Notes under the pieces: generated by a model
Seen by the model: the letters and a program-made list of their open reading frames with translations, nothing else
Database searches by the model: none
Told to the model about the DNA's origin: nothing
In this document: in pieces, positions 1-4,726 of the stretch
Layout of the letters: each line of letters opens with the position of its first letter
Position numbering within the stretch: position 1 is the stretch's first letter
From: an uncultured Roseiflexaceae bacterium
Lineage (GTDB): Bacteria; Chloroflexota; Chloroflexia; Chloroflexales; Roseiflexaceae
NCBI GenBank assembly: GCA_903932805.1
Contig: CAIZHO010000107.1
Coordinates: 1-6,303 of the forward strand
Reading direction: 5' to 3'
DNA: 6,303 bases
Program-made: the position numbers and the translations under genes

Positions 1-107
1 AGTTGTCGAGCGATTTCGAGTTTTTCTTCGAGTGACATGGTACACCCAGGGGCCTGCTCGCCGTCGCGCAACGTCGTATCAAAGATTCGTACATGACTAT
101 CCTGCAT
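1..107 (-). CDS. leuA: 2-isopropylmalate synthase, N-terminal fragment (partial, runs off the window)
   Basis: Only the first 36 codons are inside the window; the frame is still open at base 1. 2-Isopropylmalate synthase condenses 2-oxoisovalerate with acetyl-CoA, the first committed step of leucine synthesis. The visible segment includes [14 protein letters not shown] (residues 8-21), the family signature: the Arg14-Asp15 pair supplies the catalytic arginine and a metal-ligand aspartate at the start of the HMGL-like TIM barrel. It is followed by [13 protein letters not shown], also typical of LeuA. The ATG at 107-105 has AAAGGA (120-115) seven bases upstream. The gene lies 62 nt after ilvC in the same direction, so it is probably cotranscribed. 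Citramalate or homocitrate synthase share the fold; the GEQ-PG form and the context favour LeuA, but the specificity-determining parts are outside the window. Confidence 0.88.
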   Translation of the reverse strand, partial: MQDSHVRIFDTTLRDGEQAPGCTMSLEEKLEIARQ

Positions 108-128
108 GGGAGTGTCCTTTGTGGTGGT

Positions 129-163
129 GCCAGCGGGCAACGAAATGCTCGTTGCCCGCTGGC
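129..163 (-). other. Perfect 15-bp stem-loop between ilvC and leuA
   Basis: The arms GCCAGCGGGCAACGA (129-143) and TCGTTGCCCGCTGGC (149-163) are exact reverse complements, separated by a 5-base loop (144-148). The stem begins 6 nt after the ilvC stop codon and ends 8 nt before the AAAGGA ribosome binding site of leuA. On the minus-strand transcript it is followed by ACCACCACAAAGG, with no U tract, so it is not a standard intrinsic terminator. Such a stable stem in an intercistronic gap could protect the 3' end of the ilvBNC message, cause partial termination, or affect access to the leuA start. Which of these applies cannot be decided from the sequence. Confidence 0.85.
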
Positions 164-169
164 GAGGGA

Positions 170-1192
170 TTAGGATCCGCCTTGTCCGGGGATGACTTCG
201 CGTGGGTTGACGAACGGCATCATGCGGCGCAGTTCACGACCAACGACTTCGATTTTGTGGTCGGTGTCGGCTGAACGCATCTTGTTGAAGCGTGGGCGAT
301 TGTTGTGGTTTTCTTCGATCCAGTCCTCAGCGAATGCGCCGCTCTGGATATTGGCCAACAGTGACTTCATTGAGGCACGTGATGCTTCGTTGATGATCTG
401 TGAACCGGCGACATAGTCGCCCCACTCTGCGGTGTCTGACACCGAGTAGCGCATGTAGTTCAAGCCACCCTGATAAAAGAGGTCAACGATGAGCTTGAGC
501 TCATGCATACACTCGAAGTATGCAACTTCAGGCTGGTAGCCTGCCTCGACCAACGTGTCGAAGCCCGCTTTGACCAGAGCCGACACGCCGCCACAGAGGA
601 CAGCCTGTTCGCCGAACAGGTCGGTCTCGGTCTCTTCGGCGAAGGTGGTCTCGAGCACACCCGCACGGGTACAACCCATAGCCTTGGCGTATGCCAGAGC
701 ATCGGCCATCGCGTTGCCGCTTGCATCCTGGTGCACTGCGACCAATGCGGGGACGCCGCCACCCTGGGTGTATACTTCGCGCACACGGTGACCCGGTGAC
801 TTCGGAGCGACCATGCTCACGTCAATACCTTCGGGTGCCACAATCTGGCCGAAGCGGATGTTGAAGCCGTGGGCGAACATCAAGGTCTTGCCCTTGGTCA
901 TGTGCTGGGCAATGTGCTCTTTGTAGGTCTGGGCCTGGTTGGTATCGGGGGTCAAAATCATGATGATGTGGGCTGCCTTGGCGGCATCAGCAACGGACAT
1001 GACCTTGAGACCAGCAGCTTCTGCTTTGGCCTTGCTCTTTGAACCAGGATAGAGGCCGACGATGACGTCCACGCCGCTGTCTTTGAGGTTCAGTGCATGT
1101 GCATGACCTTGGCTACCGAAGCCGATGATGGCGACGGTACGACCCTTGAATCGACCCAGATCTGCCTGGTTGTCGTAGTACAACTTTGCCAT
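170..1192 (-). CDS. ilvC: Ketol-acid reductoisomerase (class I, NADP+)
   Basis: This cytoplasmic enzyme converts 2-acetolactate or 2-aceto-2-hydroxybutyrate to the dihydroxy acids of valine/leucine and isoleucine synthesis, using Mg2+ and NADPH. The 340 residues are the usual length of the short class I form. The N-terminal Rossmann domain has GFGSQG (24-29). The cofactor loop GLYPGSKS (46-53) has Ser51 and Ser53 where the 2'-phosphate of NADPH is normally held, and Tyr48 where Arg is common. His108 in AHGF and Lys131 in APKSPGH are the conserved active-site residues. The helical C-terminal domain supplies the metal ligands Asp191 and Glu195 (DLFGEQ), plus Glu227 and Glu231 ([11 protein letters not shown]), and the substrate-contacting Ser252 (YSVSD). 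The ATG at 1192 is preceded by GAGGAG (1201-1196), a rather short 3-nt spacing. It sits 62 nt after ilvN. All catalytic residues I can place are intact. Confidence 0.98.
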   Translation of the reverse strand: MAKLYYDNQADLGRFKGRTVAIIGFGSQGHAHALNLKDSGVDVIVGLYPGSKSKAKAEAAGLKVMSVADAAKAAHIIMILTPDTNQAQTYKEHIAQHMTKGKTLMFAHGFNIRFGQIVAPEGIDVSMVAPKSPGHRVREVYTQGGGVPALVAVHQDASGNAMADALAYAKAMGCTRAGVLETTFAEETETDLFGEQAVLCGGVSALVKAGFDTLVEAGYQPEVAYFECMHELKLIVDLFYQGGLNYMRYSVSDTAEWGDYVAGSQIINEASRASMKSLLANIQSGAFAEDWIEENHNNRPRFNKMRSADTDHKIEVVGRELRRMMPFVNPREVIPGQGGS

Positions 1193-1254
1193 ATGCTCCT
1201 CTTTTGTTCCTTCCCGAGCGACCGAACACCGGTGCCCGATATTCTTCCAGCGCG

Positions 1255-1773
1255 TTATTCCGCTGCTTGGTCGATGAGTTCTGCGCCACTGTGCCCCTTG
1301 GCACCGCGGACCATGGTGATACGGCCAGTACGCATCATTTCTTTGATGCCAAATGGACGGATGACATCAATGAAGTTATCGACCTTCGCCGGTCCACCGG
1401 TCATTTCGATAACCATGGTATTGGTTGCCACATCGACGATTTTGGCAGTGAAGACTTCGGTCAATGCCACAATTTCGGCCCGATGCTGACCGGTCACATG
1501 GAGCTTCACGAGCACCATTTCGCGATCAACAACGGGATCTTCGGTGACATCCGAAATCTTGAGGACCTCAACCAACCGATACAGCTGCTTGACAACCTGT
1601 TCGACGTTGTCCGATTCTACCACGATCGTCATGCGACTGACTCCCGGCGTTTCGGTGTGTCCAACGACGAGACTCGCTATGTTGTAGCCACGGCGGCGAA
1701 ACATGCTGACGGCACGGTTCAACACGCCGGGGTGATCTTGCACGAGCACCACTAAGGTATGGATTTTCATCAT
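1255..1773 (-). CDS. ilvN: Acetolactate synthase small (regulatory) subunit
   Basis: This is the regulatory subunit of acetohydroxyacid synthase; it activates the catalytic subunit and gives feedback inhibition by valine. Residues about 4-78 are an ACT domain starting [16 protein letters not shown], followed by the RRGYNIASL segment and SRMTI. Gly16 and Asn31 match the valine-site glycine and asparagine of E. coli IlvH, so valine sensing is probably retained. Residues about 84-158 are the C-terminal small-subunit domain ([10 protein letters not shown] ... [10 protein letters not shown]). The 172-residue length is usual. Its ATG directly follows the ilvB TAG with no gap, so translation is probably coupled. 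Two ATG codons stand in tandem (1773 and 1770). GGAG at 1780-1777 lies 3 nt from the first and 6 nt from the second, so the second (171 residues) may be the true start. Confidence 0.97.
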   Translation of the reverse strand: MMKIHTLVVLVQDHPGVLNRAVSMFRRRGYNIASLVVGHTETPGVSRMTIVVESDNVEQVVKQLYRLVEVLKISDVTEDPVVDREMVLVKLHVTGQHRAEIVALTEVFTAKIVDVATNTMVIEMTGGPAKVDNFIDVIRPFGIKEMMRTGRITMVRGAKGHSGAELIDQAAE

Positions 1774-3495
1774 CTACTCCGTAATCATCTCGCCAATGCT
1801 CTTGTTCTGTGGCACCATCGGGAACACGTTTACTTCACGCTCAACACGGAAGTCGATCAGCACCGGTCCGTCAATGGCGTATGCACGTTCAATTGCTGCG
1901 TCGATTTGATCTACCGATTCGACCGTGATGCCCGTCCAACCGTATGCTTCTGCAAGCTTCTGGAAATCAGGGCTGGTCAACGGTGTTCCGCTATACCGTT
2001 TGCCCTCAAACAACTCTTGCCATTGGCGCACCATGCCCAAGAAACCGTTGTTGATGATGGCAATCTTCATGTTCTTGATGTTTTCTTGGATGATGACAAT
2101 CATTTCTTGATTGGTCATCTGGAAGCCACCGTCGCCTGCAATTGCCCAGACCGTGTCTTCGGGATGCGCAACAGCCACACCCATGGCAGCAGGAACGGCA
2201 AAACCCATGGTGCCTGCACCGCCGGACGTGATGTGCGTGCGTGGTTTGTACCAATCGAGCAGCTGGGCTGCCCACATTTGATGCTGGCCCACATCGGTGA
2301 CCACGCGGTAGTTCCCACGGGTGTTGAGTTGTTTGGTCAACGCCGCAAACACATCGTGAGGCAACATGGTCGACGTATCGGGACGATTGAGATATTGTTG
2401 TTTGTGCTGATGCTTTGTCTGCAGTTCACGGACATAGGTCAGCCACTCAGCTGCGTTCTTGTGGAACTCCGCAACCAACTTCTCTTCTGGCTCTTCTTCG
2501 AGCATCGACAATGTGACAATCCGCGCGTCGCCCACAATCGGGATCTCGACTTCGATGTTTTTGCCGATTTCTGAAGGGTCGATATCGACATGGACAATCC
2601 GTGCATTGGGGGCAAACGTCGACGCTTTGCCGGTCACGCGGTCATCGAAGCGACCACCGATGTTCATCAAAAAGTCGGCTTCTTGGATGGCGCGGTTGGC
2701 GTGCACCCAGCCATGCATCCCGGGCATACCCAGCGAAAGTTCGTGATCTTCAGGGAACGCGCCCAAGCCATGCAACGTGGTGATGACCGGGATTTTGTAG
2801 CGTTCAGCAAACACACGGACTTCGGCGCTTGCCTCGGACATCATCACACCGTTGCCGATCATCAGGATGGGCTTTTTGCTCTTGAGCATCAACGATAACG
2901 CAGCTTTGATCTGCTTCTTGCTCCCTGTCACCGTCGGGCGGTAGCCGGGCAAAAAGATCTTTTTGCTGTAATCTGGGACTGCCGTTGCCTGCAACGCGTC
3001 TTTGGTGATGTCGACAAGCACGGGACCGCGCCGCCCGGTCGTAGCGATGTGAATGGCTTCTTTAACGACATAGGCAATATCGTTTATGTTTTTGACCAAG
3101 TAGTTGTGCTTGGTGATGGGCATCGTGATACCCGTTATGTCTGTCTCTTGGAAGGCATCCTTGCCCAAGACTGCACTACTCACCTGACCACATATAGCCA
3201 ACATTGGGGTGCTGTCCATCCATGCATCGGCAATGGGAGTCACCAAATTGGTAGTGCCAGGTCCGCTGGTGCCAATACAGACACCGATACGACCGGTGGA
3301 ACGCGCATATCCTTCGGCTGCATGCCCTGCACCTTGTTCGTGACGGCACAGGATGTGACGCAAATCCGTGCGGTACTCCCACATTGCATGATAGAACGGC
3401 ATGATTGCGCCGCCTGGGATGCCAAACATGGTGTCGACACCATTTTGAATCAATGCTTCACACAGAATCTGAGCCCCGGTACGCTTCTCAGACAT
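1774..3495 (-). CDS. ilvB: Acetolactate synthase (acetohydroxyacid synthase) large catalytic subunit
   Basis: This enzyme joins two pyruvates to 2-acetolactate, or pyruvate and 2-oxobutyrate to 2-aceto-2-hydroxybutyrate, the common first step of valine, leucine and isoleucine synthesis. At 573 residues it is full length. The N-terminal thiamine diphosphate (ThDP) domain has catalytic Glu53 in RHEQGAGHAAEGYAR. The central FAD-associated domain includes GRFDDRVTG (281-289) and DIDPSEIGKN (304-313). The C-terminal ThDP domain carries GDGGFQM (454-460) and closes with NN (482-483), the Mg-ThDP motif. GMVRQWQELF (487-496) is typical of true anabolic synthases; Trp492 corresponds to the tryptophan that favours 2-oxobutyrate and also shapes the herbicide channel. 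Ser106 stands where plant enzymes have Pro197. The ATG at 3495 has GGAGG four bases upstream. Expression is probably controlled by the attenuator just upstream, and ilvN follows without a gap. Confidence 0.98.
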   Translation of the reverse strand: MSEKRTGAQILCEALIQNGVDTMFGIPGGAIMPFYHAMWEYRTDLRHILCRHEQGAGHAAEGYARSTGRIGVCIGTSGPGTTNLVTPIADAWMDSTPMLAICGQVSSAVLGKDAFQETDITGITMPITKHNYLVKNINDIAYVVKEAIHIATTGRRGPVLVDITKDALQATAVPDYSKKIFLPGYRPTVTGSKKQIKAALSLMLKSKKPILMIGNGVMMSEASAEVRVFAERYKIPVITTLHGLGAFPEDHELSLGMPGMHGWVHANRAIQEADFLMNIGGRFDDRVTGKASTFAPNARIVHVDIDPSEIGKNIEVEIPIVGDARIVTLSMLEEEPEEKLVAEFHKNAAEWLTYVRELQTKHQHKQQYLNRPDTSTMLPHDVFAALTKQLNTRGNYRVVTDVGQHQMWAAQLLDWYKPRTHITSGGAGTMGFAVPAAMGVAVAHPEDTVWAIAGDGGFQMTNQEMIVIIQENIKNMKIAIINNGFLGMVRQWQELFEGKRYSGTPLTSPDFQKLAEAYGWTGITVESVDQIDAAIERAYAIDGPVLIDFRVEREVNVFPMVPQNKSIGEMITE

Positions 3496-3512
3496 ACATC
3501 CTCCATTTGCAC

Positions 3513-3549
3513 AAACAAAAACCTCTCCCGTATCCGTGACGGGAGAGGT
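3513..3549 (-). terminator. Intrinsic terminator in the ilvB leader (attenuator terminator)
   Basis: On the minus-strand RNA, ACCTCTCCCGT (3549-3539) and ACGGGAGAGGT (3531-3521) form a perfect 11-bp GC-rich stem with a 7-nt loop (3538-3532), immediately followed by TTTTGTTT (3520-3513). This is a textbook intrinsic terminator. It lies upstream of ilvB and downstream of the operon promoter, 17 nt before the first base of the ilvB start codon. It would therefore stop transcription before the structural genes unless an alternative fold forms. No gene ends on this strand just before it except the leader peptide, which supports an attenuator rather than an operon-end terminator. Confidence 0.92.
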
Positions 3550-3583
3550 GAACTTTACTTCATCGTGCGGTTATGCCGCTCCC
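3541..3583 (-). promoter_or_regulatory. Candidate antiterminator pairing (segments 2 and 3)
   Basis: GGGAGCGG (3583-3576) can pair with CCTCTCCC (3548-3541), which is most of the left arm of the terminator. Seven of eight positions pair, with a single C-T mismatch (3578/3546). Formation of this helix would exclude the terminator stem. Inside the intervening stretch a smaller GCGG/CCGC hairpin (3579-3567, loop 3575-3571) could compete with it. The pairing is read directly from the sequence; its role as antiterminator is inferred from its position between the leader peptide stop and the terminator. Confidence 0.6.
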
Positions 3584-3651
3584 TATAGTGTTATGCACCC
3601 ATAATCGGTAGTACGATTAGGATAACGATAATAACGACTACTAGGATGAGC
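3578..3651 (-). promoter_or_regulatory. Candidate protector (anti-antiterminator) pairing of leader codons with segment 2
   Basis: GCTCATCCTA (3651-3642), which contains leader codons 7-9 (the first three branched-chain codons, Leu-Ile-Leu), can pair with TAGGGAGC (3585-3578) through eight base pairs with a two-base AT bulge. This uses the same GGGAG needed by the antiterminator, so the two helices are mutually exclusive. A second small hairpin TTATG/CATAA with a GGTG loop (3604-3591) overlaps the leader stop codon. Together these match segments 1 and 2 of a classical amino acid attenuator. The function is inferred. Confidence 0.5.
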
Positions 3652-3668
3652 TGGCCGCGTTTGAACAC
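3591..3668 (-). CDS. Branched-chain amino acid leader peptide (25 aa) of the ilvBNC operon attenuator
   Basis: This short reading frame starts with GTG (3668-3666) and ends with TAA (3593-3591). The peptide begins fMet-Phe-Lys-Arg-Gly-Gln. Residues 7-20 are an unbroken run, LILVVVIIVILIVL: four Leu, five Val and five Ile. It ends Pro-Ile-Met-Gly-Ala. A ribosome binding site AAAGGA (3681-3676) sits 7 nt upstream of the GTG. The frame lies between a strong promoter and an intrinsic terminator that precedes ilvB, the arrangement of ribosome-mediated attenuation. Scarcity of any charged branched-chain tRNA should stall the ribosome in the tract and allow read-through into ilvB. Three of the four Leu codons are CTA, whereas the first leucines of ilvC use TTG, CTG and CTC. 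A small hydrophobic membrane peptide is the alternative reading, but the surrounding RNA elements make a leader peptide much more likely. Confidence 0.88.
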   Translation of the reverse strand: MFKRGQLILVVVIIVILIVLPIMGA

Positions 3669-3673
3669 GATAT

Positions 3674-3689
3674 GTTCCTTTCAAAGAAC
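3674..3689 (-). promoter_or_regulatory. 5' UTR hairpin covering the leader-peptide ribosome binding site
   Basis: The transcript segment GTTCTTTGAAAGGAAC (3689-3674) can fold into a 6-bp stem, including one G-U pair, with a UGAA loop. It begins next to the predicted transcription start (about 3690) and buries the AAAGGA ribosome binding site of the leader peptide. The stem is weak and may only modulate leader translation. As DNA it is also an imperfect palindrome near the start point, so a protein-binding site is possible. Confidence 0.35.
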
Positions 3690-3696
3690 TAGTGGT

Positions 3697-3725
3697 AGTA
3701 TACGGAGGAAAAAAACAAATGTCAA
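3697..3725 (-). promoter_or_regulatory. Sigma-70-type promoter of the ilvB-ilvN-ilvC-leuA operon
   Basis: A perfect -35 hexamer TTGACA (3725-3720) is followed by a 17-nt spacer (3719-3703, T-rich) and the -10 hexamer TATACT (3702-3697), which is five of six to consensus. Transcription should start around A3690, about 22 nt before the GTG of the leader peptide. This gives a leader RNA of roughly 180 nt to the terminator. The near-consensus strength fits an operon whose output is set after initiation, by attenuation. Confidence 0.88.
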
Positions 3726-3732
3726 ATAACTG

Positions 3733-3767
3733 ATCTCCACATGATCAACCGTGTTTGCGATGGAGAT
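3733..3767. repeat. Inverted repeat ATCTCCA - 21 nt - TGGAGAT in the divergent intergenic region
   Basis: ATCTCCA (3733-3739) and TGGAGAT (3761-3767) are exact reverse complements. The interval contains the palindrome TGATCA (3742-3747). The repeat lies just upstream of the -35 box of the ilv promoter and just ahead of the ribosome binding site of the dioxygenase gene, so a dimeric regulator bound here could affect either gene. A 7-bp repeat can arise by chance, and no regulator is known from the window. Confidence 0.3.
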
Positions 3768-3789
3768 TGAGCAGAGAGAGGAGCTCCCA

Positions 3790-4713
3790 ATGACGGTAGC
3801 ACATCAGCGACGTTTGACTGCGATGAAGAAGCAGATTTCGACCGACCCCGAGATGTTCGGACTGCTCCAAGATTCCACTGCATTGCTTGACGATCCTGTA
3901 GCGTTGCGCGCCTTTATGGCAACTGAAGGATACCTCTACCTGAAGGGCGTCCTCGATACCACGACGATTCGCGCTGCCCATTTGATCATGGCCGAACGCC
4001 TCGCAGAACGAGGACATGTCGATGTTTCTCACCCCATCGAAGATTGTGTCGCTGCCCCAACAACAAAGGTCCAATTTATGCCGGATCTGAGCCATGCCAA
4101 CGAACCGCTGAAGGCTGTGCTGTACGATGGACCGATGATACAAATTTTTGAAACCCTTTTGAATGCACCAGTTCGGCATTTTGATTTCACATGGGTGCGT
4201 GCGGTTGCTCCCAACAGAGGGACTCCGCCGCACATGGATGTCGTCTATATGGGGCGCGGCACCAAACAACTCTACACGGCATGGACGCCCATGTGCGATA
4301 TCCCGATCTCAATGGGGGGACTACTGGTTCTCGAGCGCTCACATCTGCACGAACGTCTCAATAATGGGTACGGGTCAAAAGATGTCGATGAATTTTGTGA
4401 AAACAAAGTCGGCAGCGATTATGAAGAAATGGGTGGCGGTGGGAACATCCGTCCCGGCGGTTGGTTGTCTGATAACCCTGTAAAACTTCGGAATGCGCTC
4501 GGCGGGCGGTGGCTGACCGCAGATTTTGAAGCAGGGGATGTCCTTATATTTAGTGTCTATACCGTACACACAAGCTTGGATAATGCCTCCAATCGTATCC
4601 GCATTTCAACCGATACACGGTATCAACGTGCCGACCAACCGATCGATGAACGCTGGATTGGTGAACATCCCATTGGACATGGGAAAGCAGGGAAACGGGG
4701 AAAAATCTGCTGA
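3790..4713 (+). CDS. Phytanoyl-CoA dioxygenase (PhyH) family Fe(II)/2-oxoglutarate-dependent oxygenase
   Basis: This is a soluble 307-residue protein of the PhyH family, which uses Fe(II), O2 and 2-oxoglutarate to hydroxylate small organic substrates. The substrate cannot be told from the sequence. The iron-binding triad is complete: His148 and Asp150 in PPHMDVVY, and His260 in VYTVHTSLDN. Arg271 in NRIRISTDTRYQ is the likely 2-oxoglutarate-binding arginine. A glycine-rich insert (EEMGGGGNIRPGG) precedes the WLTADFEAGDVLIF strand. The ATG at 3790 is chosen because AGGAG (3779-3783) lies six bases before it. An upstream in-frame GTG at 3751 would add 13 residues but lacks a ribosome site. It is divergent from the ilv operon, and its C-terminus is short and basic (GKAGKRGKIC). 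I see no convincing plus-strand promoter. It differs in role from its neighbours as far as can be judged. Confidence 0.92.
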   Translation: MTVAHQRRLTAMKKQISTDPEMFGLLQDSTALLDDPVALRAFMATEGYLYLKGVLDTTTIRAAHLIMAERLAERGHVDVSHPIEDCVAAPTTKVQFMPDLSHANEPLKAVLYDGPMIQIFETLLNAPVRHFDFTWVRAVAPNRGTPPHMDVVYMGRGTKQLYTAWTPMCDIPISMGGLLVLERSHLHERLNNGYGSKDVDEFCENKVGSDYEEMGGGGNIRPGGWLSDNPVKLRNALGGRWLTADFEAGDVLIFSVYTVHTSLDNASNRIRISTDTRYQRADQPIDERWIGEHPIGHGKAGKRGKIC

Positions 4714-4726
4714 GCGTAGATGCTCA
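4711..4726. repeat. Short inverted repeat joining the two convergent stop codons
   Basis: TGAGC (4711-4715) and GCTCA (4722-4726) are reverse complements with a six-base loop. The left arm starts with the TGA of the dioxygenase gene, and the right arm is the complement of the TGA of the glycosyltransferase gene. Only 10 bases separate the two stops. There is no T tract on either side and the stem is only 5 bp, so I do not call it a terminator. Confidence 0.3.

Larger units (their letters stand above)
3513..3690 (-). promoter_or_regulatory. Ribosome-mediated transcription attenuator (leader RNA) of the BCAA operon
   Basis: This entry covers the whole leader from the predicted start of transcription to the end of the U tract. 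In order it holds a small hairpin over a ribosome binding site, a 25-codon peptide with 14 consecutive Leu/Ile/Val codons, a segment able to pair either with leader codons 7-9 or with the terminator left arm, and the terminator. Expected behaviour: with ample charged tRNA, the ribosome reaches the TAA and its footprint covers the antiterminator segment seven bases downstream, so the terminator forms. With stalling in the Leu/Ile/Val tract, codons 7-9 are masked, the antiterminator forms and ilvB is transcribed. The parts are seen in the sequence and the mechanism is inferred from known enterobacterial ilv and leu attenuators. I see no T-box specifier or T-box sequence that would suggest a tRNA-binding riboswitch instead. 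Confidence 0.82.

Noticed and set aside
1193..1254. ilvN-ilvC intergenic region with the 8-bp palindrome CACCGGTG (1227-1234) and short GC repeats, as a terminator or internal promoter
   Set aside because: No stem longer than a few base pairs, no U tract and no clear -35/-10 pair; it is most simply a 62-nt intercistronic spacer with the ilvC ribosome site.
1759..2574. Long plus-strand open frame of 271 codons opposite ilvB, and other long frames opposite ilvN and ilvC
   Set aside because: They are shadows of well-conserved minus-strand genes, with no recognisable protein family and no ribosome site.
3496..3690. T-box riboswitch as the control element upstream of ilvB
   Set aside because: The leader is short, with no recognisable T-box sequence or specifier stem, and the BCAA-rich peptide with its ribosome site accounts for it better.
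3693..3701. Extended -10-like TGGTAGTAT on the plus strand as a promoter for the dioxygenase gene
   Set aside because: The hexamer matches consensus at only four positions and there is no acceptable -35 box at the right distance; it overlaps the -10 box of the minus-strand promoter.
3704..3733. Plus-strand mini-ORF ATG TCA AAT AAC TGA (3719-3733) with GGAGG ten bases upstream, as a possible leader peptide for the dioxygenase gene
   Set aside because: Only four codons long, and it overlaps the -35 box and T-rich spacer of the ilv promoter on the other strand, which explain these bases. No plus-strand promoter upstream is convincing.
3751..3789. GTG at 3751 as the start of the dioxygenase
   Set aside because: No ribosome binding site precedes it, whereas the ATG at 3790 has AGGAG at ideal spacing; the extra 13 residues also overlap the inverted repeat.
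4668..4684. Hairpin TCCCAT / ATGGGA with loop TGGAC near the end of the dioxygenase gene, as its terminator
   Set aside because: It lies inside the coding sequence, has only six base pairs and no following T tract.
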